The notes below the pieces were generated by a model, which was not told the DNA's origin, ran no database searches, and saw nothing but the letters and a program-made list of their open reading frames with translations. From the NCBI GenBank assembly GCA_000499405.2, contig HG738139.1, positions 12,424,398 through 12,488,397 of the forward strand: DNA of 64,000 bases, read 5' to 3'. This document shows, piece after piece, positions 52,101 through 64,000 of the stretch. The position numbers and the translations under genes were made by a program. Source of the stretch: Onchocerca volvulus. Its lineage: Eukaryota > Nematoda > Chromadorea > Rhabditida > Onchocercidae. Every line of letters begins with the position of its first letter. Positions within the stretch are counted from its first letter, which is position 1.

Positions 52101-53096
52101 ATGAAAAAGGTTCGTTATTGGATTTAGTGTCTTGCGAACTTTAAAGTTTTGTAACTATTTGTAGTATCTTAATGGTTTTTTTTTTTTGAATGTGATGATA
52201 AAAGAGGTTTTATTATCATTTTTGAATCAAAGAATAGTCCAGAAACTGTTTTCAGTCATCTTCTTTCATGCTTATTGCGCTACCCCATTGTAATGCTACT
52301 TTTTTATAGGATGAGTATGCAAAATTGTTACGCAGCTCACAGTCAAGTGCTGTGGTACAGGATGCTGCGCAAATAACATTGTTGAAAGAATCAAATCAAT
52401 TTTCTGATAAAAAACCAAATAATCGGAATATTTCAAGGAAAGACAGCGACGATGAAAAAGAAAAGATCCCAGTTATGTGGTCGGACTATGATCAAAGATT
52501 ATTTGAAACAGCACTTCAGGAATTTCCTAAAGGCACTGCTGATCGGTGAGATTTTTTTATTAATGACATCAACTGTTTTACAGATATTACTAGATAATTA
52601 TGGATAGAGCAAAGACGTAAACGCTGTTTTGTTAGTATAGTCCCCTTACTTCTATTAAATACTTAACTCTATCATTATTTGATCAGGATTGTCAAGATTG
52701 CAGAATCATTTATTGTAGTATTCATTTCGATAATGAAATGAACGTAGTATGTAAGCTTTTTTAAAGATGTTTTCAATCGATTTCGTTTCATTTGACGCTG
52801 ATCGTACTTCAGTGGTTCTATTATTTTTTTCACATAATTTTAAAAAATTGTTCTATTTTGCTCGCTTAGATGTAAGCGAATACCAGTTCTTATCATTCTG
52901 TTCCTCCACATTCCCAACAGATTACCAATTAGTGTCCAATTTGAGTTGATTCCAGACTTTTGTCGTTATTCTTTTTAGTTGGGACAAAATTGCTAACATT
53001 GTATCGAGTAAAACTAAGCAACAATGTATAGATCGATTTAAATATTTATCGGAAATGGTGCGACAAAAGAAATTGCATCATAAAAATAAAAAGTAA
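49163..53096 (+). CDS. DNAJC1: DNAJC1 / ERj1-type ER membrane J-protein with SANT domains
   Basis: Exons: 49163-49306, 49824-49925, 50046-50152, 50413-50524, 50891-51118, 51258-51470, 51853-51943, 52028-52109, 52310-52545, 52979-53096 (about 478 residues). A signal peptide is followed by WTTNELFIYDLVEEVGESFY, the J domain with WHPDRNSD (HPD intact), then YGLPDWKQPVFYYR, a transmembrane segment (IVLVIICSIGHYFMLW), a basic stretch (RSKLRKKEIRQLKK), and two SANT/Myb repeats (WSSEELALLVRL...RWELLAKAL and WSDYDQRLFETAL...RWDKIANIV). In mammals DNAJC1 recruits BiP with its lumenal J domain and touches ribosomes with its cytosolic tail. The join 51118 to 51258 is one base short of frame, so a small exon is missing from this model or there is an indel; all other joins are in phase. 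Confidence 0.93.
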
Positions 53097-54324
53097 ATTT
53101 TTTAAATTTAAAAAAAAAACGATTTTAAGTTGCAAATTTTCGATTCTAACGGAAATACCTCTTGTGGTCAAAAAAATTTTGTCATCGGAGCAAATTGTAA
53201 AAGTATCGAGTCATAAAAATACTAATCCATCTGAAATAGTGCTTTCTAAAAGTCGTTTATTCTCTTGTAATTTTGTTGTACAACTTTGATCATTAAAAAA
53301 TCTGGGAACTTCAGAATTTGAAATTCTCGTGGTGAAATAAATAAGTTAAAAATGGTGAAGAAAGGAAGTAAAGAAGTAGGTATGAAAGAATAACTGTACT
53401 CATTATAAATATTTTCTGAATTTTTTAATAGAATTATGAACTTTAGTTTCAATTTTTCCATTTATTCGTTTTATTATTGCAGGAAATAGATATTTGGATA
53501 TTTATGTTGGAGTGATGCTCCAATAAATGTTCGTTTTTGATTTTGTTAAGTACTGTGTCGCAAAATTGCAGTTTGAAAATCATATTTATTTCACTGTTTC
53601 TGTATACACTGCCAAAAATGAGTTATTTTATATATCAGTGTAAACTGCACATGTTTATGTGATATATGAAGTGTGCCTATGTGATATGCCAAACGATGTT
53701 GCAAGTAAATGTTTTGAAAATTACGCCGAATGTGTTGCCGAATTGATAAATTTTTCTTTGACATTACTGCTTTCGCAAATTTGTCTGCAAACTTTGTCTC
53801 TTAAAAAAGCGAATTTGAAAGTAAGCATCGTGATAATTAGATGATCTTCGCTATATAGTTATATTATACCGTAAAAAGTTGTCTTTTTTAATGGGCTTTT
53901 GTCGAAAACATTGTGATTTTCCTGATTTATATCTCTTTTTGATAAACTTGTCACAACTTTCGAATTTATTAGCACTTTTGTCTTTTCTTAAGAATCATTT
54001 TAAACTTAAGTCTCCAAATCTGAATTTTGGTATTGATCAGAATGATGATCAAATAACAGACTTTGGAAATACCAGAGAAATAATGAAAATTCAGCTTTTT
54101 TCTATTCATATTGTTGTCAATTATTTATTATAATGATAGAATAAGAGCATGTAAAGAGTAGATCATTCTTTGCTTGACAAATTTTTATAAGAAATCTAAA
54201 AGAAATTCGCCAATCGTGTAATACATTGTTGATAGGCGTCACTAACTAAAGAAAAAAGTTCAAAAAATCTGCATGAAATGTTGTTAAAACTGAAAGTTAG
54301 AAATATCGTTCGTCGATAGTACAC

Positions 54325-54374
54325 AAAAAAAAAAAAATTATAGCATACAAGTTTGCTATAATTTTTTTTTTTTT
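54325..54374. repeat. Perfect 21-bp A/T inverted repeat, 8-base loop
   Basis: A 13-base A-run plus ttatagca (54325-54345) pairs with tgctataa plus a T-run (54354-54374); the loop is tacaagtt. The only non-homopolymer part is the 8-bp ttatagca arm, so it may be a decayed miniature element or chance next to poly-A/poly-T. Confidence 0.7.
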
Positions 54375-55375
54375 TTTTAACTGATGATGGATATAAGGAT
54401 TAGAAGATGAACAAGTGGATGTAAACAATGCGTTCAATAATCTTTTTTCAAGTGACCTTGCTTCGTAATGAATTGAAAGATGATGGAGTGAGAAATTACT
54501 CATAATAATGTTTATATTGATTTTGAAAATAGAATTTCATTCAATTCTTTGGGAAATCTGTCTTATCTTCAAATTATCGTTTTCCTTATTTACCTGTAAA
54601 TATCGTTCCCATCAAAACAAAATAGTTCCCAAATAACATTTAAACAATAATGGATAGTAATTTTGTAATTATCTTACGCAATGCAATCTCCTTTTTCTCG
54701 AATATCTTAATATGATATAATTTTAATTAAGAAAAAGATATTAAAATTGAACAAAATGAGTCGAAAAATTAGTGAAGGCATCCAAACTAATATAAGAATT
54801 GAAGTTATTACGTTTGATTATATTGATGATATGTAATAATTATTCCTTTTATGCCTTTAAGCAGCAATCTGTGAATTTTATATTCGAAATAATAACTTCT
54901 AATTAACCACAATTAATTCATTTAAGTATGTTTTTATGCAAACAAATCGATGCTACTTTGAATCGAAAAAAATAAATGAAAGAAATCTTCACCTCCAATA
55001 GTACATTCATCGATTGGAATACATATAAATTACGTAAATTATATGAATTCCGTTAAATACATGCTTTTTGATCCTTCTATGCGATATCCATTTATTAATT
55101 AATTTTTGCAAAATTATTCAATTCTACGATGTACATCAGACTTTAATGTTCTTGGGAAAGATTCGGAAAAATTGAAATGAAATGCTGGTCGCATAAAATG
55201 GTTCGCATATTTTCTTATTTTGCTATCAAACAGTAATTCATAATTTCTAAAATCAATTTTAATTTTAATTTTTTCACACTTCACAATTAAACCGCAAGTT
55301 TTTCTCCAAGTAATCTGAAAGTTAGTACTGAAAAATCCAGTTTGCATTTGCAGAAGATGAACATCATTTTCCAAT

Positions 55376-55602
55376 ATCTGAAGGTGCATGACTACAGTAC
55401 TATTCTACTTTTGTATTCAATCTGAAGATGCATGATTACGGTACTATTCTACTCTTGTACTCCATCTAAAGATGCATGATTACAATAGTATTCTACTTTT
55501 GTACTCCATCTAAAGATGCATGATTACGGTACTGTTTTATTTTTGTACTCCATCTAAAGTTGCATGATTACGGTACTTTTTTACTTTTGTACTCCATCTT
55601 CA
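55376..55602. repeat. 44-bp tandem repeat, five copies
   Basis: Units of atctaaagatgcatgattac plus ggtactattctacttttgta and a short tctc/ctcc link begin at about 55376, 55420, 55464, 55508 and 55552, an exact 44-bp spacing. Copies differ by a few substitutions. Not coding. Confidence 0.9.
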
Positions 55603-55667
55603 CTGAAATTCATCTTTTCGGCATATTCTCAGTGAAATACTATAATTTTGCTGTTTTTTTTTCGAAG

Positions 55668-57110
55668 TCGTAAGGCTGAATTTTAGTAAAGATGGATGTA
55701 AAAAAGCAATTTATTTGAATTTTTCCGATTTTTTCGCAATCTTTAAAATTTCACATGCATCAAATATTAAGTAATTTTGCAAAAACTTATTCAAACAATA
55801 CATGGAAGTATCTGAAGATTTGTTTTATTATATTTAACGAAATTTAGATGTACTATTGGCGGGTGAAATTTTTCTTGAATTCAAGTGAAAAACGGTAATT
55901 TAAATAAAGAATATTTTTTTCTTTCAATTCTTACGATTGATCATTTTTACAAAAAAGATAATAACTATTGTTGCATAGATTAGATTGCTAATGCATTAAC
56001 AATTCGATTATTCAAAACCGATTCATTTATCTTTAGGTTTGTATCTAAATTGAATTCAAAACTTAGTGCTAAACATAAAAAATAAGCATTCATGGACATT
56101 TCACAATAAGAAGGAAAACAAGTTTTTTTTTTGTACAACGGTAAAAATCATCCAAGCTATCATAAAAATTGCCGAAATATGCAAATATTCTGGAAAGCCA
56201 TCAATAATGATAAATTGATAATGATTATCAAAATGGCCTATCAGCACGAAGATTTGTCAAAAGATATTATTGAAGATAAGAATTCTTTCAAAAACATCAT
56301 GCTATATGCTTTTTAAACCATAGAAAGTGAAAAAAAACATTAATTCGCTTAAGAATTTTTGTGAAATTTCCCGCTACTTCATAGAAGTTGCCAACTTCTA
56401 ATTAGAAATCAGAAGCAATTTCAGGTGCTTCCGATTTTCCATTGAAAAATTCCAACTATTATGTACTAAATATCATTTAAAATAATTTAATATTAAGCTG
56501 TCGTATATGTTTGTTGTATGTTTAATAACATTTACGCCACTTTAATAAAATGAAAATATTTAAATTGTGCATAAATTGGATCATTTAGAATATTTCATAT
56601 CAAAAATACAAGTAATTGAATAAAATGAAATTACCGGAAAATAATATCTTCATGAGTGATAGATAGAAATTTCATGGCAACATTATCGTTAAAATTCAGC
56701 TTATATCCATACTATCATAACTATTCTGATAATACATCGACTGTTAACGGTGATTTACTCCTCACGTGAATGATTAATCGATTACGGTATTCAATCTTTC
56801 AAAGTTTTCATTGGTTGAATGAAATAATATCATTGAAAACCTAGTTTTTACATCCATTCTAAGGTTTTATTTTAATTTAGCAAATAATAACACTTCGATT
56901 TTTGACCCCTCCATCCAAAACACCAAAACAATAACAAACATATCGAGAAAATGAAAAGTAATAAGTGCAACAAAAAAACGGAAATTCTTTTCAAAGAAGT
57001 GACTCATTGATTAATATCAGCTCAAAATAAAGAAACGATATTTCTTGCGACAATTTAACCAATTTTGCGATTTAAACAAAGATCGAAGCAAAGCAATGAA
57101 ATTATCAAAT
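55668..57110 (+). pseudogene. Decayed tandem copy of the hyaluronidase locus (includes a dead exon)
   Basis: This block aligns by eye, with gaps, to 59195-62110, the 5' part of the intact hyaluronidase locus. The upstream parts match first (55668-56530 with 59195-60170). Then 56562-56770 matches functional exon 61053-61253: catactatcataactattct is identical in both. In this copy the acceptor tag is changed to tgg, the first Trp codon tgg has become tag, and later bases break the frame. The following intron also matches (56885-57110 with 61870-62110, e.g. aatatcagctca). The first coding exon at 60602-60679 has no counterpart here, so this copy cannot be expressed as an enzyme. It is an old, partial duplication. 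Confidence 0.7.
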
Positions 57111-57854
57111 GAAGAACTGTAAAGAACATAGTTAACTCAATTAATACGAGTAATTATTTTATCTAATGTTGTCACAAAGTTTGATTGCTGTTGCAATTCA
57201 TTCCAAGATTTAAACATTCAGATTGATCGAAATGAATCTACTCAAAATCAACGATGAAGAAGAAACATAATCTTTGTTTCTTGTAATTTTACTCACTGTT
57301 AATTATTTCAATTAATTCTTTCTATTCCATTAATCGATATCATTTCTAATATGTAATTTAGCTTGTTATTCCATTTTTCAGCAATCATTTTAGCAATTCT
57401 TTCAATATTTTCTGCAAGAACGAACTTTTAGAAAGTTTTCATTTCATTAAACAAAAAAAGTCATCTTTTGAACGATTATAAATTTAAAACGATTTTCAAT
57501 AAAGATAATCTTCAAGAATATTACATTAAATTATGTATGGTAAATATATTTGGTTGCAATGGATATCGGAATATTTTAAAATATCGATTCATTTGTTAAG
57601 AGCCTGTATAAATGAACAAACCATAATTAATTTGAGTTTATGATTTCAGATATAAAATTCTTGATTATAATTTAACTGACTAAAGGAAGAAAATAGAAAT
57701 ATATAAATTACTAACAACATCCGAATTAATTAACTTGATCATATTCTATTTTAAATAAATTGTACTTTCATTCGATCTTCAACCCATTGAAGGCATTTGG
57801 TATAAAAAGAAATGAAACTTTGTGTACATTCATTGAAATTATTTAATTATGTGA

Positions 57855-58460
57855 CAAAATTTTGCAATAGTAATCAGAATGGATGATAATGATTAAAATA
57901 ATCATTTGAACAAAAACATTTGTCAAGTTATTGTATCAAATAAAAGAAATAGAAAATTGAATTCAAGTTTGTTCGTTTGTTTAATCTTTTTTTTTTCTTT
58001 TTAGCTTGTTCAAATAATTTAAACAATTTTTTTGCACTTACATTCATTTTCAAAATCATTACATTATTGTTTTATAAACAAAAAAAAAAAAAGTGCACAG
58101 AAGATTTATTCGTTTTGGAATATTTCATGATATTTCTCGCTAAAATCGAAAAGCTGCCAATTTTGACTGAAGTTCGCAATCAATTTCAGATCATTCGATT
58201 TGTCAATACGTTTGGATAAAACTTCAAAGTGATGTTTTCTAAAATTTGGAAAATTTCTTCAATTCTGCTTTTTGCAATAATATTAAATTTTATCCGAATT
58301 TTTTTAAACTACATAAAAATCCAACCATACAACTATTAAATATTAGCAATTCGAAATTCCAAATGATGGCAAATGAAATAAACAAATTTGTAACAAATCC
58401 CAAAATTGAGTGCCGAAATTTTTTAATCTTTGTATTTTGTGCATACAATGGATTTACACG
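57855..58460. repeat. Third, shorter degenerate copy of the hyaluronidase upstream block
   Basis: Sequence here resembles 59745-60400: aaacatttgtcaagtta followed by an aaataagaaatag-like and ttgaattcaa stretch, the T-rich tract, a tttgtttaaattatttt-like and tttgcacttacatt-like stretch, and atttcagatcatt. The likeness is patchy. Open frames at 57977-58219 and 58246-58464 inside it have no recognisable domain. Confidence 0.4.
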
Positions 58461-60593
58461 ATGAAAGATTTGTTTACCAAATATATGTGATAAATCAAAT
58501 AATTTTACCTAATTAATCTTAATTACACATAATATCTCATTAATATGAAAATTGTATTTATTAGAAAATCAATAATTAATAAATCAAAATTTTATAACAT
58601 AAAAACATCAAAAAACATAAATTATGCAATAAAACATTTCGCTAATTAATTTACAACCACCAGATCATTTTGACATGATTGCAAAAGCGTGAAATTCGTT
58701 GATTCTCAAAACAAATATTAAAACATTCGAAATCGCATGTAATTCATTGTTTAAATTTCACAAAATCCCCAAAATAAAATCAAAATATCGGAAAAATATT
58801 TATCACTAATATTGTTTCTAATGATAAGTATTAAATTCTTCTATTTCATGAACTTTGTCTGATATTTCAAGTTTGAGACAAGACGAATAGTAATAAGATT
58901 AGAATAATCGTTAAATTATTTACATTTTTGTTATTTTACCTGTTTGTTTGACTATTTCGCATGATAAATATGTGCAGAAAATGATGAATAAATCATTTCC
59001 TGTGCATATTTATCGTACACTAATTCCGATAAATTAAAGCAAAATTACATTCTTTATTGATTACAAAGGTATTTCATCTAATTGTAGCGACATATCTCGT
59101 GCGAAAATAAGTCGCAAGTTGAATTTCAACGTAGATATAAAAACAACATCAATTCAGCGTCTTATATTATGGAAAATATATTTTAAAAATAGTAGTTGCA
59201 GGGACAAATTTCAACAAAAATGGATGTAAAAATTAGTTTCCTTGAGTTTTTCCGTTTTTTCTTTTTTTTTTTGCAATCTTCTAAGTTTTTTGTGCACCAA
59301 ATGTTGAATTACTCTGAAAAATTTCTCAAACAACATATGAAAGTATCAGAAAAAAAAAAAGCAAAATGTATTTAACAAAATTTATATGTGCTATATTGAT
59401 GGAAAAGATTATTTGTGAAATTAAAGTAGAAAAAGGTAATTTTAAAAATTGTGCTTTTCTTTCAAATCTTGAAAATGATCAATGAAAAAACAATTATTAT
59501 TGCCATATATCAAAAAGTAATGTAATTCGATTATATTTTATAGAATTTTACAGCAATTTTTAATTTTTAACGGCTAAATAATTAATAACTAACTAATTAG
59601 TTAGCAATTTGATATTTCATTCCTTAGTAATCCATTTGCAATCATTTCAACTTTTTTTTAGCAAAAAAGAATAACAAAAAAAGATAGAATGAAATTTAAA
59701 AAAAAAAATAAAATAAAATAAAAATTGAAATTATCTGATTGTGTCATAATTATTGTAAACAGTAATTATAGCACGTGCTAATTAAAAAGCTGTCAGAATA
59801 GAAACATTTGTCAAAGTAATAATTCAAATAAGCGAAATAATGAACTGGATTCAATTTTTTCGCTTTTTTTTTTTTCTGTTTGGTTTGTTTAAATTATTTT
59901 ATTTACATTTACATTTACTTCCGGTATCATTATACTAAATGCTTTATAAGGCAATAAAATTTTCAAAAAAATGAAGATACGATTTATTCGCTTGGTTAAA
60001 TTTCGGTTAAATTTCCCGCTACAAAAATTTTCATTTCTCATTGATACTTGGAAAATTTTTCAGATCATTTCTATTTTTCATTGAAAATCATAGCTATTAT
60101 GAAGTAAATATTATTTAACATAAATGTAGTCATTAAGTTATGACTTATGTTAACTATATGCTTAAAAACATTTTGCAGTAATTCTGCAAAATTCAAAAAC
60201 TTTTTCAATTTTGCTTTTTCCCACAATATACTGTATTATTTAATTACAATTCAACTGTAAAATTTTCTCATGTTATTAAATATCGAATTGAAGTTCTTAA
60301 TGGTCGCAAAAGAAATAAAAACCTTAAAGCATCACAAAATTGGATTTTCGTATCACTGAATCCTATATTATTAAATTTGTACTAAATAATATTTTTCAAT
60401 GATATAAATTGATTCGAATTCTTTTCGAATAATTATTTATCAGATAATACATGTAATTCGAATGATTATCTATTGAATAATTATTTGATAGATAATGTAG
60501 AAATTGCATTTTGCTTCCAATGATTGTGATTAATTGAAAAATATTTGCTGTTACCGTATCTTAGAGAATTATTTTAATGAATTTTGGGGTTTC

Positions 60594-60601
60594 GCGAGCA
60601 G
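60594..60601 (+). promoter_or_regulatory. Likely trans-splice acceptor of the hyaluronidase gene
   Basis: GCGAGCAG ends at 60601 directly before ATG 60602, which starts a clean signal peptide. A weaker pyrimidine tract than usual precedes it, so this is only suggestive. Confidence 0.35.
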
Positions 60602-63600
60602 ATGGTGCGATTACTTTCTCAACTTTTGATGATTATTTGGTTAATCCTCCTCAATGCTCACCAATCGAATCATTTTAAAGTTTGTTATTCAGTAAAAAAG
60701 AAAGCAAATAATGAAATTATCAGATACTAATATTTTTTTTAGCCTTCAAAATTACAACAAAACAAAAAAAAAAAAAAAAAAAACCTTTTGAAATAATAAA
60801 TGAAACTATTGATCTTTTTTTGATAGTCAATCATCGGAAATAGAAGTCAAATTTTTTTTTTCTTTTTTTTCTTTTTCTTTTTTAGAGAAGTCAATTTTTC
60901 CTTCTTTTTTTTCATTCTAGTTTCAGTTCAATGCAATGAAGTTTTAATTCATTCAATGCCAACACATATTAATTAAATCGAAAATTAATTATATATTAAG
61001 TTGCAACTGAAATTTACAAAAAAATTGAAATATTAAATTGTGCCTAAATTAGATCATTTGGAATGTGCCAAGTGAAAAATGCGCGGCTTTGTCTAAGACG
61101 AATTTGTTAAAAAGATACGGTATTCTCGTGAATAGTGGACATAAATTTCTCGGTGAAGTTATCGTTGTATTTTATGAAGAAAAATTCGGCTTATTGCCAT
61201 ACTATCATAACTATTCTGATCCGAAATCGGCTGTTAATGGTGGTATACCTCAGGTGAATTTTTAATCGATTTTGATATTCAATCTTTTACAGTTTCCATT
61301 GGTCGAATGAAATTGTATCAATGAGAACTTGATTTTTCATTCATTCTGAAATATATTTAAATTAACAAATACTACGATCTCGAAACATTATGACCTAGTT
61401 TAAAAAAGTGGACTTGATTTTTACAGTAGAAAAAGTTGTAGATAATCATTTGTATTTGAAAAAATTACAGATAATTATTTGTATTTGAAAAAAAAAAGGA
61501 AGAAAAACAATTCCACTGGCCATTTTATTGGCTCAAATAATTTTGCTTCTGATTGTACGCAAGATAACACTGATAACCCGATAAAGAGTCAATATCAAAC
61601 GATGGTGGAATATCATCCGAAAGGTCATCATCAATCAAGATCGGCAAATGCATTTTCAATAAAATTAAGAACAGACAAAGCACGTTTTTGATAGGCTTAT
61701 AATGTATAGTCGATTTTCAATATGGCATAGTATATATTATCAGCATTTGCACTTGAAAAAAAAAAAAATTCTACTGGTCATTTCATTGGCCAAGCCAAGT
61801 TCCATTCCGTTGAGAAAGCGATTCATCAAGACACATTCATCTCGAAATCAAGACATTCAAAAAACCATAACCGCAATACACCGAGAAAATGAACCAAAGT
61901 AGTAAGTTTGACAAAAGAACAAACTGATGATCTTACAAAGAAAGCAGTGACTCATTTTACCTTTGTATTAATATCAGCTCAGAATAAAGAAACGACATTT
62001 TACACGACAATTCAACCAATTTACAAATTAAACAAAAATCAAAGCTATCAAAGCAAAAAAGTTACCAAAAAGGAAATTGAAATGAACATAGCTAACTCAA
62101 TTAGTGTGAGTGTTTTTTATTCCGTTTTAATCACTTTGACAGTGGATTGAACTGTTCCTTCGACATCAGTATCATATTTAACTGTTCATTCATATATTTT
62201 CTTATGTGTTAAGAAAAGATTTAATTCAAATTTCTTCGATTTTATTTTCCTCATTTCATTTTTCCAATGTTTTCAAAAAGAAAAATATATTTTCATTTCA
62301 GCGCGCCAATATCTCTGCTCATTTATCGGTGGTCCGCAATAATATATCAAAACAAATACCGGATGCCAATTTCAGTGGTTTGGCTGTTATTGATTACGAA
62401 AAGTGGCGACCGCTTTGGGATCTACATAATTATTATAAGTTGAAAATTTATCAGAATGAATCGATAGCTCATGTGAAGACTCGAAACAATGGTATAAGTG
62501 AATCAAATGCTAAAAAGATTGCAATGGATGAATTCAATAACGCGTCAGTGTGAGTAAATATTAACCTAATTTTCATTTTTCAAGATTTAGAAAAGGAAAA
62601 GTTTCCGAATCATTGCAAACATTTGAAACGAAAATGTCATTTCTCGTTCTTCGTTTGAATGAATGAATGATTAAGTTGGAATTTGCATAAGTTTAATTTT
62701 CTGGATCATTGCAAATAATAATTTCTTCCGCTAACAGCAATATTTAAGGAACTTTCTACTTGAAACTATTCGTGAAGCGAAGAAATTGAGACCAAATGCA
62801 ACATGGGGGTTTTACGGAATGCCATTTTGCAATTACAGTGCTGGAAAAAGTGGTTATGCGGGATGCGGTACAGTATACGAAAAATTTAACGATCGGTTAG
62901 GAAATATAGTTTCTTTTTTATCGATTAGAAAAATTCTGCAATTTTTTAAGAAAATTGAAAAGGTCAAGATTATATGATGCATTATCAAGAAAAGGGCGAG
63001 ATTATATAACACATTATCTTCTACCAACAATATCATTATGCTTTTTTTTTTTTTCCTTAATATAATTTTTCGAAATTTTTATTCAAAATCTTATGGCTAT
63101 CTATTTTACTCAGTTTCTTAAACTTATTTTTAAATTTCTGCGAAAATTTTGGAAGAACAATTCAATGAAAAATTTATACTTCTCCAGGCTAGAACATTTG
63201 TATAAGGAAGTTGATGCTCTTTTCCCGTCCATCTATATACCACATAGAGGAAGCAATGTTACAAGTTGCTTGTACGTCGGTTCCGTCCTTACAGAAGCTG
63301 GACGTTGCGCAAAGAAAGTGAAGCCGGAAATACCGACATATCCATACGTTGGCTTTGAGTATTTCCCAATAAATCTTACCAATCCATTCTATACCAGAGT
63401 AAATCAATTTAAATACAACTTTTCTTTCTTTTTTTACATTCAATTTTGAGTTAAATTTTGTAAAATTATTTATGTAATTTCCAATTTTACATTCTATTCT
63501 GTCATTTAATTGCTGAATCTCACATTTATGCCTTCCATTTAATTACTGCGAAAATTTCGACTTTCAAATTTCTAGCGAGATTTACGCAATTCACTGGGTC

Positions 63601-64000
63601 AAGCTTTTTATGTGGGTGCAAAAGGCAGTATTATTTGGTCGACATCTAAAAACATGACGGAACGATGCATTAGTATAGCACAATATGTTGAAGATTCTCT
63701 TGGTCCAGAAATTGCAAATCTTCCTAATCTCACATCAGCGAAAACAGCGAGTAAGAATTAAATCATTTCCGGATTATTAGTTATAATTTTTTCCGATTGC
63801 AATTCATTTTTATGTTTTAAACTTCAGTTCAGCATTTGATATATCTCATTATATTTCGGCTTTATTGAAAGAGAAATTTTTAGATACAACAGAATCCTTT
63901 TGCAAAAAATGGAATGGTAACAATGGAATTGGATTCAGACTTTTCTGAAATCTATCGTGGTATTTACGGAAAAGAAATCGTTGCTAAAAAAATTAAGGAA
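60602..64000 (+). CDS. Hyaluronidase / chondroitin hydrolase, GH56 (3' partial)
   Basis: Exons in phase: 60602-60679, 61053-61253, 62302-62547, 62738-62895, 63188-63398, 63576-63750. The first exon is a signal peptide (MVRLLSQLLMIIWLILL) ending HFK, which joins IIWNVPSEKC, the usual mature start of this family. Then come GEVIVVFYEEKFGLLPYY, NGGIPQ, FSGLAVIDYEKWRPLW with the catalytic D-x-E pair, ATWGFYGMPFCNY, YIPHRGSNVTSCLYVGSVL, and QAFYVGAKGSIIWS. Several N-glycosylation sites are visible. C. elegans CHHY-1, a nematode member, prefers chondroitin; I cannot tell the substrate here. The protein would be secreted and act on extracellular glycosaminoglycan. After 63750 two frames compete (a TTTTTAG acceptor at 63884 or TTCAG at 63831); one ends early with TGA, the other runs off the window. 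The C-terminus is unresolved. Confidence 0.93.

Larger units (their letters stand above)
53097..60601. other. 7.5-kb gene-poor region before the hyaluronidase gene
   Basis: After the DNAJC1 stop the sequence is AT-rich with no convincing functional gene. It holds a hairpin near 54350, a 44-bp tandem array, and diverged copies of the hyaluronidase neighbourhood. Frames at 53659-53844 and 53879-54133 are leucine-rich but show no family or splice support. Confidence 0.55.

Noticed and set aside
53659..54133. Two consecutive leucine-rich plus-strand frames after DNAJC1
   Set aside because: No shared splice sites, no recognisable domain; best read as 3' UTR or intergenic sequence.
1..64000. CRISPR arrays, tRNA or rRNA genes, Wolbachia insertions
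   Set aside because: No regularly spaced identical repeats with unique spacers, no tRNA T-loop/acceptor pairs and no prokaryotic-style gene run were seen on reading both strands; a tRNA scan would be needed to be sure.

Overview
The window looks like nuclear DNA of a nematode, most likely a filarial or other spirurid worm. It is very AT-rich, and its genes are split into many short exons with GT/AG introns of roughly 50 bp to 2 kb. The gene set is worm-like: unc-50, unc-69, and a gab-1/lgc-37 pair of ionotropic GABA-receptor genes. Several start codons sit directly behind a strong TTTCAG-type acceptor, as expected for spliced-leader trans-splicing. Nothing looks bacterial (no Wolbachia-like block) and there is no rRNA operon. 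I cannot fix the species from the sequence alone. All exon joins were read by eye from splice sites and reading phase; most models stay in frame throughout.

Layout. 1-12957 (minus): a DDX60-type Ski2-like RNA helicase, about 30 exons, with its last exons beyond the left edge. 13786-16047 (plus): the 18S rRNA methyltransferase BUD23, head-to-head with DDX60. 16260-20518 (minus): an alpha-type Cys-loop anion-channel subunit, lgc-37-like. 24349-32378 (plus): a beta-type GABA-receptor subunit, gab-1-like, divergent from the former across about 3.8 kb. One gab-1 intron carries an LTR-like insertion on the opposite strand. 33892-36178 (minus): unc-50. 37268-37378 (minus): the 36-residue OST4 subunit of oligosaccharyltransferase. 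39527-40006 (plus): unc-69/SCOC. 42704-44174 (minus): linker histone H1. 49163-53096 (plus): a DNAJC1/ERj1-type ER J-protein with two SANT domains. 60602 to the right edge (plus): a family GH56 hyaluronidase/chondroitin hydrolase, preceded by decayed copies of its own locus.

Functional threads. The two receptor genes probably encode subunits of inhibitory GABA-gated chloride channels and keep the divergent alpha/beta layout. UNC-50 (Golgi), OST4 (N-glycosylation) and the DNAJC1 homologue (ER lumen and ribosome) all serve the secretory pathway, and UNC-69 serves axonal and vesicle transport. BUD23 and DDX60 act on RNA. These are neighbours rather than an obvious pathway cluster.

The long gene-poor stretches (20.5-24.3, 37.4-39.5, 44.2-49.1 and 53.1-60.6 kb) hold local tandem repeats with 24, 44 and about 56 bp periods, a GTGC-rich patch with a perfect 16-bp hairpin, and a three-fold degenerate duplication of the hyaluronidase neighbourhood. 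No wholly new system was found. The most notable items are the pseudogenised hyaluronidase copy, the Met at 6' and extra Cys of the lgc-37-like subunit, the LTR-like insertion and two very short exons in DDX60.
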